The notes below the pieces were generated by a model. That model ran no database searches, was not told the DNA's origin, and saw nothing but the letters and a program-made list of their open reading frames with translations. A stretch of 64,000 bases of DNA from Hyphomonadaceae bacterium (GTDB taxonomy: Bacteria > Pseudomonadota > Alphaproteobacteria > Caulobacterales > Hyphomonadaceae). Both the position numbers and the translations under genes were made by a program. The stretch spans positions 365,364 through 429,363 of the forward strand of contig JANSYM010000002.1 of assembly GCA_024742355.1 (NCBI GenBank), in the 5' to 3' direction. This document shows, in pieces, positions 36,200 to 45,418 of this stretch (positions are counted from its first letter, which is position 1; each line of letters starts with the position of its first letter).

Positions 36200-37621
36200 T
36201 CAATGCGCCGGGTCGGCGTCGCCGCCAGCGGTTTGTTGCATCCAGTTACGCGCCAAATACAGGCCGAGAAAGGCGACGATCAGGAAGAGCGGGAAGAAGA
36301 CGAGTTGCGAAAGCGCGCCTTGTCCGGCCGCCACTTCGACGGCGTTCCCATCGAGGCCAGAGGCCTCCGCCTTGGCACGCGCGCTGTCGATCCAGCCGCC
36401 AATGATCGGGTTCCAGATGGTCAGGGCGAACATGCCGGCCGCGCCGACAAGGCTCATGCCGAGCGCGCCGGAGCGCGGCACATATTGCGCCGTGACGCCA
36501 ATCATGGTCGGCCAGAAATAGCAGACACCGAAGGCGAACACGATGGCAGACACATAAACCATCGCGCCTGACGCGGTCGACATCAGGAACAGACCGAGCG
36601 AGGTCAGCACGGCGCTCATCAGCAGCACCCCGACCGGGTTGAGGGCATGGATCAGCGGGCCGGCAAAATAACGTCCAACCGCCATGATCCCGGTGACCAT
36701 GCCGAGCACAATCATGGCCTGTCCCGGCACACCGCCAAGCTGCGCCCCGAGAATTCGGTCGACCCATTGCTGGGTACCAAGCTCTGAGGTTGCGGTCAGA
36801 CTCATCAGGCCCATCAGGACGATCAGCAAGGCCGCGTCCCGCGCCCGCCCGGCTCTGAACATCATCAGGAGGAAAGTGAGTCCGAGCACAAGCAGGAGCG
36901 GAAGCAGGAACGTCCCCGGCAGTCCGGCGACAAGCGCGTTCGGCGTCCCGATCAGGATTAGCAGGCCAAAGATAGACGCCATCAGGATCAGGCCCTTGGC
37001 GTCGAGATCGACGATCTTCTCGATCTTTGGAATATCCGGGAACTGGGTTGTGAACACCATGTAGCCATAGATGGCGGTCGGGATCAACATTATAGCGATC
37101 TGAGGCTGCCAGCCGATACCAGCATTGGTCATGAAGTATGAGACGACCGCGCCAATGACGATGCCGCCCGGGAACCAGACATGGAACCGGTTCAGCCATT
37201 TGGTTTTGTCATCCTTGTAGAGATCCGCGACCAGCGGATTACACGCCGCCTCGACCGAGCCATTGGCGAAACCGATAAAGAAGGTGGAGATCAACAGGCC
37301 GAGAAAGCCACCAGCAAAGATCGTCAGCACCAGGCCGAGCAAGTGCCCGACAAAGGCGAGGATCATGATCAGTCTTGGGCCAAGCTTGTTATAAAGGAAC
37401 CCGAACACGACCATGGCCAGCGGGAAGCCGAGAAAGGCCATTGAGTTGACCCAGCCGAGCTCAGTATCGCTGAGCGAGAACTCCTCCGACAATTGGGTCA
37501 GGATTCCGGCCCGGATCGCGAACGTCATTGCCGTGACGATCAGCGACAGGCAACTCAATAAGAAGAGCTTGTTTCGATCGATTCCCGCGGCCAATGGCTC
37601 GTCGGCTGTAGTGGCTGTCAT
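36200..37621 (-). CDS. MFS sugar transporter (FucP-like)
   Basis: 473 residues with about twelve membrane helices. Between helices 2 and 3, LYNKLGPRLIMILAF fits the MFS A-motif region. The helix 5-6 segment VWFPGGIVIGAVVSYFM and the later FAFGVCYFWPTMIGVTAQYVPRSGALGMSLVGAAGMFALTIWNPIIGGWID resemble FucP/sugar-symporter relatives. Start at 37621 has GGGAGGAAAC upstream, a strong site. In the leftward operon between two epimerase/dehydrogenase genes, it probably imports the sugar or keto-sugar processed by its neighbours. Confidence 0.85.
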   Translation of the reverse strand: MTATTADEPLAAGIDRNKLFLLSCLSLIVTAMTFAIRAGILTQLSEEFSLSDTELGWVNSMAFLGFPLAMVVFGFLYNKLGPRLIMILAFVGHLLGLVLTIFAGGFLGLLISTFFIGFANGSVEAACNPLVADLYKDDKTKWLNRFHVWFPGGIVIGAVVSYFMTNAGIGWQPQIAIMLIPTAIYGYMVFTTQFPDIPKIEKIVDLDAKGLILMASIFGLLILIGTPNALVAGLPGTFLLPLLLVLGLTFLLMMFRAGRARDAALLIVLMGLMSLTATSELGTQQWVDRILGAQLGGVPGQAMIVLGMVTGIMAVGRYFAGPLIHALNPVGVLLMSAVLTSLGLFLMSTASGAMVYVSAIVFAFGVCYFWPTMIGVTAQYVPRSGALGMSLVGAAGMFALTIWNPIIGGWIDSARAKAEASGLDGNAVEVAAGQGALSQLVFFPLFLIVAFLGLYLARNWMQQTAGGDADPAH

Positions 37622-37646
37622 GTTTCCTCCCTCGCTCGGTTATGTT

Positions 37647-38699
37647 CTAGTCCAGTCCGAGCATTTTTCTGTTCGCTTCGACGCTGACCTCCCCGCCAGC
37701 AAAATCGTCAAAGGCTTTGTCGGTGACACGAATGATATGATCCGCGACAAATTTTGCGCCCTCTCGCGCACCGTCTTCCGGGTGTTTCAGCGCGCATTCC
37801 CACTCGACCACGGCCCAACCGTCAAAGTCATAGCCGGCGAGCTTGCTGAAGATTGCGCCAAAATCGATCTGGCCATCACCGAGTGACCGGAACCGGCCGG
37901 GGCGTTCGACCCAGCCCTGATAGCCGCCATAGACGCCGCTCTTGCCGTTCGGCCGGAACTCCGCGTCCTTCACATGGAACATGCGGATACGGTCATGATA
38001 GTGGTCGATGAAAGACAGATAATCGAGCTGCTGCAGGATGAAGTGGCTCGGATCGTAGAGAATGTTGCAGCGCGCGTGGCCGTCGACCTCTTCGAGGAAG
38101 CGCTCAAACGTCACGCCATCATGCAGGTCTTCGCCGGGATGGATCTCGTAACAGATATCGACGCCGCATTCGTCATAATAGTCGAGGATCGGACGCCAGC
38201 GTTTGGCGAGCTCCTTGAAGCCTTCCTCAACCAGGCCCGCGGGGCGCTGCGGCCACGGATACATGAAGGGCCAGACCAGGGCGCCGGGGAAGGATACAGA
38301 CCGATCCAGGCCCAGATTCTGCGACGCCTTGGCCGCAAACTTGACCTGCTCCACCGCCCATTCCTGGCGCGCTTTCGGATTGCCATGCAGCTGCGTCGGC
38401 GCGAATGCATCAAAGGCCGTATCATAGGCTGGATGCACGGCGACCAGCTGGCCCTGGATATGGGTTGAGAGCTCGGTGATCTCGACGCCCCATTCACGAC
38501 ACTGGCCTTTGAATTCGTCGCAATAGTCCTTGCTCTCGGCGGCCAGTTTCAGGTTGATACAGGTCGGATTATCGGACGGCACCTGTACGCCCTTATAGCC
38601 CGCATCTGCCATCCAACGGCAGGCATTCTCCATCGTGTCGAACGGCGCATCGCCCATGAATTGCGCCAGGAAAATTGCCGGTCCCTGCATCGTCTTCAT
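37647..38699 (-). CDS. sugar phosphate isomerase/epimerase-family protein (TIM barrel)
   Basis: 350 residues, cytosolic. An AP-endonuclease-2-fold barrel with the metal residues in characteristic places: YEIHPGEDLHDGVTFERFLEEV, NILYDPSHFILQQLDYLSFI, RIRMFHVKDAEFRPN, and WAVVEWECAL at the end. The ATG at 38699 (GGAGAT six bases away) is used; the ATG-TGA overlap with the upstream dehydrogenase indicates coupling. Family members isomerise or cleave sugars or inositols (e.g. IolE/IolI types). The neighbours suggest it acts on a keto-sugar. Confidence 0.8.
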   Translation of the reverse strand: MKTMQGPAIFLAQFMGDAPFDTMENACRWMADAGYKGVQVPSDNPTCINLKLAAESKDYCDEFKGQCREWGVEITELSTHIQGQLVAVHPAYDTAFDAFAPTQLHGNPKARQEWAVEQVKFAAKASQNLGLDRSVSFPGALVWPFMYPWPQRPAGLVEEGFKELAKRWRPILDYYDECGVDICYEIHPGEDLHDGVTFERFLEEVDGHARCNILYDPSHFILQQLDYLSFIDHYHDRIRMFHVKDAEFRPNGKSGVYGGYQGWVERPGRFRSLGDGQIDFGAIFSKLAGYDFDGWAVVEWECALKHPEDGAREGAKFVADHIIRVTDKAFDDFAGGEVSVEANRKMLGLD

Positions 38700-39823
38700 G
38701 CTTTGATCTCCGTCCACGCTGATTGATTGTTGCTGCTCGTCACGAGCGCCTCGACAAAGGCCATGCCGCGCACGGCGGCCTCCATGCCGGCCTTGACACC
38801 GCCCTGGGTCTGAAGCGCGTGCGCAAACTCCAGATAGATATTTGCGAAGGCTTCAATATAGCCTTCCGGATGACCGGGCGGTGTGCGGTAGCCCGCGGCC
38901 ACATGGTCCGGCAGATAGCCTTGCGCCGAACGCAGGATTTCCGTGGGCCGATCGGTGTAAGTACGCAGCAGCGTGTTCGGTTCTTCCTGGTTCCATTCCA
39001 GGCCGCCGGTCTCGCCATAGACCCGGATCGACAGGCTGTTCTCCTTGCCGACACAAACCTGAGACGCGCTCAGCACGCCCTTCACGCCATCTTGCATGCG
39101 AAACAGCGCGGAGCCATCGTCATCCAGGCGGCGTCCTTCCACGAACACCGACAGGTCTGCCGCGACATGCGTCATAATCTTGCCAGTGACAAACTCGGCC
39201 AGATTGTGCGCGTGCGTCCCGATATCACCCATGCATCCCGAAATTCCTGATCGTGCGGGATCGGTCCGCCAGTCGGCCTGCTTATTGTCGACCTCGCCGG
39301 CGAGCCAGCCCTGGATATATTCGACAAAGACCTTTCGGACTTTGCCAATACCGCCTTCGGCGACAATCGATCTCGCGGCGCCGACAAGCGGGTAGCCGAG
39401 ATATGTATGGGTCAGACCGTAAGCCAGCGTGTCATGCTTTTGGACAATCGCGGCAAGCTCGCGCGCTTCGTCCAGGTTGAGCGTGGCGGGCTTGTCGGAC
39501 AGAACATGGAAGCCCGCTTCCAGGGCCGCCTTGGCGACCGGGAAGTGGACATGGTTCGGTGTCACGATGGCGACGAAGTGCATGCGCTGGTCGACGGGAA
39601 GCGCCGCCTCGGCCCGCATCATTTCTTCGTAATCAGAATAGCATCGTGAGAGATCGAGCCCGAGCTCGCGCCCGGTCGCCTGGCAATTCTCCGCATCTCT
39701 CGAAAACGCGCCGCAGACCAGCTCGATTTGGCCATCCAGTCTCGCTGCCAAGCGGTGGATGTCGCCGATAAAGGCGCCCTGACCGCCGCCAACCATGCCC
39801 ATTCGGAGCCGATTTTCCGTCAC
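38696..39823 (-). CDS. Gfo/Idh/MocA-family dehydrogenase
   Basis: 375 residues, NAD(P)-dependent: RMGMVGGGQGAFIGDIHRLAARL (Rossmann), VAIVTPNHVHFPVAKAALEAGFHVLSDKP with the catalytic-lysine 'DKP' form of the EKP motif, GLTHTYLGYPLVGAARSI, and a large C-terminal domain with GDIGTHAHNLAEFV. First gene of the leftward sugar operon. I prefer the GTG at 39823, because a GGGAGG site lies seven bases upstream, over the ATG at 39856. Two LacI-type palindromes lie just upstream. In 3-keto-glycoside pathways such enzymes reduce 3-keto-glucose to glucose. Confidence 0.85.
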   Translation of the reverse strand: MTENRLRMGMVGGGQGAFIGDIHRLAARLDGQIELVCGAFSRDAENCQATGRELGLDLSRCYSDYEEMMRAEAALPVDQRMHFVAIVTPNHVHFPVAKAALEAGFHVLSDKPATLNLDEARELAAIVQKHDTLAYGLTHTYLGYPLVGAARSIVAEGGIGKVRKVFVEYIQGWLAGEVDNKQADWRTDPARSGISGCMGDIGTHAHNLAEFVTGKIMTHVAADLSVFVEGRRLDDDGSALFRMQDGVKGVLSASQVCVGKENSLSIRVYGETGGLEWNQEEPNTLLRTYTDRPTEILRSAQGYLPDHVAAGYRTPPGHPEGYIEAFANIYLEFAHALQTQGGVKAGMEAAVRGMAFVEALVTSSNNQSAWTEIKA

Positions 39824-39871
39824 GCGTTGAGCCTCCCTGCCCAAGTCGAATTGCATTTTTATTGTCTATTT

Positions 39872-39887
39872 CTGTTAGCGCTAACAG
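39872..39887. promoter_or_regulatory. LacI-type operator (first of two) in the divergent sugar-operon promoter
   Basis: A perfect 16-bp palindrome, CTGTTAGCGCTAACAG, about 50 bases upstream of the Gfo/Idh start. It shares the TAGCGCTA core with sites at 39926-39941, 42566-42603, 49968-49981 and 56945-56958. The likely binder is the LacI-family protein encoded at 45.4 kb. Confidence 0.7.
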
Positions 39888-39925
39888 CAAGTCCATGCAG
39901 ATGCAACCAGCGCACGCCCGGAAAT

Positions 39926-39941
39926 TTGATAGCGCTATCAA
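39926..39941. promoter_or_regulatory. LacI-type operator (second of two) between divergent sugar genes
   Basis: Perfect 16-bp palindrome TTGATAGCGCTATCAA. It lies 54 bases from the first site centre to centre, which is about five helical turns, so two repressor dimers could bind the same DNA face or loop. It sits 97 bases before the gluconolactonase start (40038). Confidence 0.7.
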
Positions 39942-40037
39942 TTTTTAATAGACAGTGCGCCTTGGGCTCGCTACGCCTTTCGCGCATCAGACCTTGAGAA
40001 CGCTTGCAGGGTCGCTCTGCCGGGAGGAGTTTCAGGA

Positions 40038-41081
40038 ATGCGCACGATCATTTCGACTGTATTGGGAGCGGGCATCGCTCTGACAATCACGAGCTGTCAG
40101 GCGCCAGAACCAGACACGCCGAGCGAGCTGGAAACCTCAACAGTTCAAACCATTGGCAGCGTTGATCGCAGGTCTCCAACGCTCGACGAAATTGTGCCGG
40201 TGGGCGCTGAGATTGAAGTTCTGGCCGAAGGCTTCACCTGGCCAGAAGGACCCGTTTGGGTGGCCGAGGAAGACGCGCTCTATTTCAATGATGTGCCTGA
40301 GAACAAAATGCATCGCTGGTCAGCCGAAACCGGGCACGAAATGATCCTGTCGCCTTCAGGCGGTGCCACGCCGGAGGCCGCACTGACAATGCGCGAACCC
40401 GGGGCGAACGGTCTTATCAAGTGGCCGGAGGATTCATCAAAACTCTTGCTGGCAGATCATGGCGCGCGCGGATTGTCCGTGCTCGATCGGGCAACGTTTG
40501 AGCGCGAGGTGATCGTCTCATCCTTCGAGGGACAGTCGCTAAATTCTCCGAACGATATGGTGGCACGCAGCGATGGCGCCATCTTCTTCACCGATCCGCC
40601 TTATGGGCTGCGCGGATTGAATGATGCGGCCGAAAAAGAACTCTCACACAATGGCGTCTACCTCTACTCAGCCGATGCGCCTCTGCAGCTCGTGATCGAT
40701 GATCTGAGTTTCCCGAATGGCATTGGCCTGTCACCGGATGAAGCAACGCTCTATGTCGCAGTATCCGATCCGGATAATGCCAAGATCATGGCCTATGCCG
40801 TGTCTGCGGACGGCACTGTCGACGATGGCCGTGTCTTCTTCGACGCTACTGATGAGTTGCGCGATGGCGGCGGACTTCCTGATGGACTGGCGGTCGCCAG
40901 GAATGGCACCGTGTTCGCGACGGGCCCGGAAGGCGTCTATCTGCTCGCTCCTGAAACCGGCGAAGTTCTCGGCGTTATCTCAACCGGAATGCCGACGTCA
41001 AACTGCACCCTGAACGATGACGAAACCTTTCTTTACATGACCTCATCATCGATCCTCGCGCGCGTCCCGATCGAATTTTGA
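40038..41081 (+). CDS. SMP-30/gluconolactonase-family lipoprotein
   Basis: 347 residues. A lipoprotein signal ends at ITSC (about residue 19). A six-bladed beta-propeller follows, with the family's metal and active-site residues in AEGFTWPEGPVWVAEEDALYFNDVPENKMHRW (glutamate), SLNSPNDMVARSDGAIFFTDPPYGL (asparagine) and DGGGLPDGLAVARNGTVFATGPEGVYLLAP (aspartate). It hydrolyses sugar lactones such as gluconolactone in the periplasm. It is divergent from the sugar-dehydrogenase operon and its stop overlaps the region of the gluconate-permease start, so the two form one transcript. Confidence 0.85.
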   Translation: MRTIISTVLGAGIALTITSCQAPEPDTPSELETSTVQTIGSVDRRSPTLDEIVPVGAEIEVLAEGFTWPEGPVWVAEEDALYFNDVPENKMHRWSAETGHEMILSPSGGATPEAALTMREPGANGLIKWPEDSSKLLLADHGARGLSVLDRATFEREVIVSSFEGQSLNSPNDMVARSDGAIFFTDPPYGLRGLNDAAEKELSHNGVYLYSADAPLQLVIDDLSFPNGIGLSPDEATLYVAVSDPDNAKIMAYAVSADGTVDDGRVFFDATDELRDGGGLPDGLAVARNGTVFATGPEGVYLLAPETGEVLGVISTGMPTSNCTLNDDETFLYMTSSSILARVPIEF

Positions 41082-41089
41082 GCGTGATC

Positions 41090-42436
41090 ATGGACCCGTC
41101 CAATCCAATCTATATCGTCGCCACCCTGGCCGCATCCGTGGCGGCTTTGCTGGTGCTCGTTATTCGCGCCAAGGTTCCGGCCTTTTTCACCCTGATCCTG
41201 GTCTCGCTGTTTGCTGGCCTGGCATTGGGACTGAACCCGGCAGATGTCGTCTCCTCCATTCAAAACGGCATGGCCAGCGTGCTCGGCTTTATCGCCGTTG
41301 TCGTTGGCCTTGGCGCCATTCTCGGCGCGGTTCTCGAACAATCTGGCGGGGTCCAGGCGCTGTCGAGCCGTTTGGCCCGTGGCTCGGTCGAGAGCGTGCC
41401 GACCAAGATGAGTTTCCTGGGCCTGCTCGTTGCTATTCCGGTGTTCTTTGACGTTGCCCTGGTGATCCTGATCCCGGTCGTCAAACGCCTGGCGCAAACC
41501 ATCAAGCGCCGCCCCTTGTATGTTGCGGCGCCCCTGCTCGCGGGTCTTGCTGCCGCCCATGCTTTCATTCCCCCAACGCCAGGACCGATTGCGGTCGCGG
41601 CATTGCTGAATGCTGACCTCGGCCTGGTGATCCTGGCGGGGTTGGTCGCCACTGTGCCCGCTATCTTGTGCGGCGGTGTCCTGTTCGCACGACGCCAGTA
41701 CAATGTGCCGGTTTCCACCCCGCCTGAGGACAATGACGTAGATCATCACACTGAATCAACAGGCTCGAGCCTGAACTTTCTGGCCGCGTTCCTGGCGCTG
41801 GCATTTCCAATTGTGCTCGTCGCGAGCGGGACGATCCTGAAAATGTCGCTTGGTGAGGATCAGGTCCCGGACATGATGCGGTTCGTTTCGCACCCGTTCG
41901 TGGCCCTGCTGCTCACAGTCGGGCTGTATTACACCTTTGCGGCGACGCATCTGAACTTGCCCGCGAACGACCTGAACCAGGCCGCGATGAAATCGCTGGA
42001 ACCCGCAGGTGCGGTGGTTCTGGTCACCGGCGCGGGCGGCGCGTTCAAACAGGTCCTGATCGACTCGCAAGCCGGCGCGCGGATTGCCGAACTGGCGGCC
42101 AGCGCCAATGTCTCGGTGCTGATCTTTGCGTTCATGATTGCCGGTCTGGTGCGGGTTATCCAGGGGTCAGCCACGGTGGCGATGATCACCGCGGCCGGGT
42201 TCACAGCGCCTTTGCTGGCGGTCAGCGACATTTCCGAGTTCGACCGAGCTCTGACCGTAATCGCCATTGCGGCGGGCGCGACCATTCTGTCGCATGTGAA
42301 TGATTCCGGCTTCTGGCTGGTCAGCAAATATCTCGATCTATCCGTCAATGAGACGCTGAAATCATGGACCGTCGTGTCGACGTTGGTGGGCGGCATCGGC
42401 TTCATCACCGCCTTGCTTTTGTCGATCGTGTTTTAG
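41090..42436 (+). CDS. gntP: GntP-family gluconate permease
   Basis: About 448 residues and 12-14 membrane segments, GntP type: SVLGFIAVVVGLGAILGAVLEQSGGVQALS, PVFFDVALVILIPVVKRLAQ, and the repeat-like FVSHPFVALLLTVGLYYTFA and GAGGAFKQVLIDSQAG. The motif order fits high-affinity gluconate/proton symport. Possible starts are TTG 41078, GTG 41084 and ATG 41090; the ATG is used, with no strong ribosome site. Together with the upstream gluconolactonase and the gluconokinase at 62.1 kb it forms a gluconate route. Confidence 0.85.
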   Translation: MDPSNPIYIVATLAASVAALLVLVIRAKVPAFFTLILVSLFAGLALGLNPADVVSSIQNGMASVLGFIAVVVGLGAILGAVLEQSGGVQALSSRLARGSVESVPTKMSFLGLLVAIPVFFDVALVILIPVVKRLAQTIKRRPLYVAAPLLAGLAAAHAFIPPTPGPIAVAALLNADLGLVILAGLVATVPAILCGGVLFARRQYNVPVSTPPEDNDVDHHTESTGSSLNFLAAFLALAFPIVLVASGTILKMSLGEDQVPDMMRFVSHPFVALLLTVGLYYTFAATHLNLPANDLNQAAMKSLEPAGAVVLVTGAGGAFKQVLIDSQAGARIAELAASANVSVLIFAFMIAGLVRVIQGSATVAMITAAGFTAPLLAVSDISEFDRALTVIAIAAGATILSHVNDSGFWLVSKYLDLSVNETLKSWTVVSTLVGGIGFITALLLSIVF

Positions 42437-42565
42437 CGCCACCATACACACGGCCGGCACCGATTCTGCTCGCGGTTCTCTCGTGCATCTCCGTGGTGAC
42501 TATGGCCAAGAAATCTCCGATCGCAGCGCCAGTTTTAGACCCAAAGAAAGATGTTTTCCTGGGCG

Positions 42566-42603
42566 TAACAGAAAAATTGATAGCGCTATCAATTTTTCTG
42601 TTA
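42566..42603. promoter_or_regulatory. perfect 38-bp palindrome containing LacI-type operator, before the GH3 gene
   Basis: Bases 42566-42603 form an uninterrupted perfect palindrome: left half starts TAACAGAAAAATTGATAGC, the right half is its exact reverse complement. The centre is the same GATAGCGCTATC core as the other operators. It lies about 95 bases before the GH3 start. The A/T arms (AAAAATT/AATTTTT) could also act as a terminator for gntP or form a cruciform. It is longer than needed for one repressor dimer. Confidence 0.75.
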
Positions 42604-42697
42604 TATCGCTATGCGCAACAAAACAGACGTCGAATGTCGCGGCGCGCTCAAACCTAATCGTCTTTGCTGAAAGACGCAGTCTTATGGGAGAAGACTC

Positions 42698-45253
42698 TTG
42701 AAACTGTCACATCGCACATCCGTATCCGCAATCGCTATAAGCAGCGCAATTCTCTTGTCTGCCTGCACGACCGAAGGCGTCGAAGCGGACCCAGGCGTGG
42801 TCGACACGCCGCCCGCCGCTGAAGCAACAGATACGCAGGCCACTATCGACGTCGCTGAGACAAAACCAGTGATCAATCCGGAGAACTGGCCCGTCATCGA
42901 GACGGCCCCTCTGGACCCGGCCACCGAAGCGCGCATTGACGACATCCTGTCGAAAATGACGCTGGAGCAGAAAGTCGGCCAGGTCATTCAAGCCGATAGT
43001 GGATCGGTCACCCCGGAAGAAGTGAAGCAGTATCGACTGGGCTCAGTATTGAGCGGCGGCAACTCCGCACCTGGTCCAGAGCCATATGCTGATGCGCAAA
43101 CCTGGCTCGACGCCGCTGATGCTTATTTTGAAGCCTCGCTCGATCCTGAAGGCGTCGAGATCGCCATCCCGACCATTTGGGGCATTGATGCCGTGCACGG
43201 GCATGCCAACCTCAAGGGCGCGGTGGTCTTCCCGCACAATATCGGCCTTGGCGCTGCCAACAATCCGGACCTGATTGAGGAGATCTACAAGGTCACCGCA
43301 CGCGAGCTGCGCGTGTCCGGTCACGACTGGACCTTCGCGCCGACCCTCGCCGTTCCCCAGAATGATCGCTGGGGACGCACCTATGAAGGCTTCTCTGAAA
43401 GCCCGGACATTGTCGCCTCTTACGGCGATCGCATCGTGTTCGGACTGCAAGGACATTATGGCGACGATGATTATCTCGGCGCCGAGCGCGTCCTGACCAG
43501 CGCCAAGCACTTTGTCGGCGATGGCGGCACCACGGACGGTGTCGACCAGGGCGATACCGAAGTCAGCGAAGCCGAATTGCGCGACATCCACGCAGCCGGC
43601 TATGAGACGGCAATTGCCGCCAATGCCCAGACCGTGATGGCAAGTTTCTCAGCCTGGAATGGCGAGCGCATGCACGGCCAGAAAGAATTGCTCACTGATG
43701 TATTGAAGGGCCGGATGAACTTTAACGGCTTCGTCGTCGGCGACTGGAACGGGCACGCGCTGATCCCGGGCTGTACGGCAACCGATTGCCCGGAATCGTT
43801 CAATGCCGGTGTCGACATGTTCATGGCGCCGGATAGCTGGAAGGGTTTGTGGGAATCCACTTATGCGCACGTGCAATCCGGTGAAATCTCGATGGAGCGT
43901 CTGGATGATGCGGTCCGCCGGATTCTGCGGGTCAAAATCAATGCTGGCCTGTTCGACGCCGTGAAACCGAGTGCACGCCACCTGGCGGGCGAGGTCGACA
44001 TTCTCGGCTCTGACCATCACCGCGCGGTCGCCCGTCAATCGGTGCGTGAGTCGCTGGTCCTCCTCAAAAACAATGATGGGCTGTTGCCTCTGGATGGTGG
44101 CAAGACCTACCTCATCGTCGGTGACGGCGCAGACAGCATCACCAAGGTGGCGGGTGGCTGGACCCTGTCCTGGCAAGGCGGCGGTTATGCCAACGCGGAA
44201 TTCCCGAACGGCGAGACCATTCTGTCCGGCCTGACTGACGCGATCAGCGCCAGCGGTGGCACGGTGATCTTCGATCCTGAAGGCACGTCTGATGCGGAAG
44301 CCGATGTCGTCATCGCTGTGTATGGCGAAGACCCTTATGCTGAGTTTCAGGGCGATGTACCGAATCTCGACTTCCAGCCGAATGGGTTCGACACGGACTT
44401 GCTCGAGGCTTATCAGGCCAAGGGCATGCAAACCGTATCGGTCTTTCTTTCAGGCCGCCCGATGTGGACCAATCCGGAAATCAATGCATCCGACGCATTT
44501 GTTGCCGCCTGGTTGCCGGGCAGTGAGGGCGGCGGTGTCGCCGATGTGCTGTTCCAGACCGATCCGTCCTTCGATTTCACGGGTCGTCTGTCCTACTCCT
44601 GGCCGAAACTGGCCACTCAGGTTGAGTTGAACGCCGGCAAAGAGCCTTATGATCCGCTGTTCGCACTCGGTTATGGCCTGTCCTATGGCGATGATGGCAA
44701 TGTCGGTGAACTATCCGAAGACTCCGGTCTCGGAGGCCAAACGGTGACGAGCAAAGGCCTGTTCTTCTCGAAAGGTGAATTGCCAGCCCCTTGGGAGATT
44801 ATCCGCTACGGGTCCCCAGTGAGCTCGCTGCCATTCGAGTCGGCTGGTCTGATTGTCTCAGCCTATGACAAGGCAGCCCAGGAAGACTCGCTGCGCGTGA
44901 CGTTCAAAACCGGTGAAGAGAATTTCGAGATTGCATCCAGCTATCCCGTCGATCTCTCACGCGAATCAAATGGCGCCATGGAGCTTGTGTTCGACGCCAA
45001 GCGAATCGAAGGCGGCAACGCAATTGGCGTCGGCATGCGCTGCGACGCGGCTGACTGCGAACGCTTCCTGCCCGTGACATTGAGCGATGACTGGAGCGAA
45101 GTGCGCCTCAGCCTGTCCTGTTTCGCGGATCAAGGTGTCGATATGGCCGTCATCAAGGGCGCGCTGCTGGTCTCGGCCGACAGCGGCACCAGCATGGGGG
45201 TCTCCAATGTCCGCCTTGAGGAAGATCAGGACGCCGCCGCAAATTGCGGATAA
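42698..45253 (+). CDS. GH3 beta-glucosidase/exo-beta-glucanase lipoprotein
   Basis: 851 residues, TTG start behind GGGAGAAG. Signal peptide with lipobox (ILLSAC, cysteine about 23), so it is probably anchored at a membrane in the periplasm or outside. GH3 N-terminal barrel with WGIDAVHGHAN, GERVLTSAKHFVGDGGT, nucleophile aspartate D349 in FVVGDWNG, and the (alpha/beta)6 second domain (ESLVLLKNNDGLLPLDGG). A C-terminal beta-sandwich/ExoP-like domain follows. Barley exo-beta-glucanase-like members act on beta-glucans and cello-oligosaccharides. Preceded by the 38-bp palindrome, and followed by a stem-loop at 45266-45292. Confidence 0.9.
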   Translation: MKLSHRTSVSAIAISSAILLSACTTEGVEADPGVVDTPPAAEATDTQATIDVAETKPVINPENWPVIETAPLDPATEARIDDILSKMTLEQKVGQVIQADSGSVTPEEVKQYRLGSVLSGGNSAPGPEPYADAQTWLDAADAYFEASLDPEGVEIAIPTIWGIDAVHGHANLKGAVVFPHNIGLGAANNPDLIEEIYKVTARELRVSGHDWTFAPTLAVPQNDRWGRTYEGFSESPDIVASYGDRIVFGLQGHYGDDDYLGAERVLTSAKHFVGDGGTTDGVDQGDTEVSEAELRDIHAAGYETAIAANAQTVMASFSAWNGERMHGQKELLTDVLKGRMNFNGFVVGDWNGHALIPGCTATDCPESFNAGVDMFMAPDSWKGLWESTYAHVQSGEISMERLDDAVRRILRVKINAGLFDAVKPSARHLAGEVDILGSDHHRAVARQSVRESLVLLKNNDGLLPLDGGKTYLIVGDGADSITKVAGGWTLSWQGGGYANAEFPNGETILSGLTDAISASGGTVIFDPEGTSDAEADVVIAVYGEDPYAEFQGDVPNLDFQPNGFDTDLLEAYQAKGMQTVSVFLSGRPMWTNPEINASDAFVAAWLPGSEGGGVADVLFQTDPSFDFTGRLSYSWPKLATQVELNAGKEPYDPLFALGYGLSYGDDGNVGELSEDSGLGGQTVTSKGLFFSKGELPAPWEIIRYGSPVSSLPFESAGLIVSAYDKAAQEDSLRVTFKTGEENFEIASSYPVDLSRESNGAMELVFDAKRIEGGNAIGVGMRCDAADCERFLPVTLSDDWSEVRLSLSCFADQGVDMAVIKGALLVSADSGTSMGVSNVRLEEDQDAAANCG

Positions 45254-45265
45254 GTCGAAAACACG

Positions 45266-45292
45266 AATTGGCCCCGCGCGCCGGGGCCAATT
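45266..45292 (+). terminator. stem-loop after the GH3 gene, probable terminator
   Basis: An 11-bp perfect stem (AATTGGCCCCG and its complement) with a 5-base loop, 12 bases after the GH3 stop. It is followed by TTTG, not a long T-run, so termination may be partial. Confidence 0.6.
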
Positions 45293-45418
45293 TGCGCTTA
45301 TCGCAACTGTCTGAAAAACGCGCGGGCATTCAACTTAATGCTTGTGTCGTAAAAGTTCCGTAGGATATACCGATCAGGAAAGGGCTGGACGCCGCAAACA
45401 ACCCCAAAATCATCCCAT

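Noticed and set aside
39872..39941. Insertion-sequence ends, suggested by paired palindromes
   Set aside because: The two palindromes match the LacI operators elsewhere and there is no transposase.
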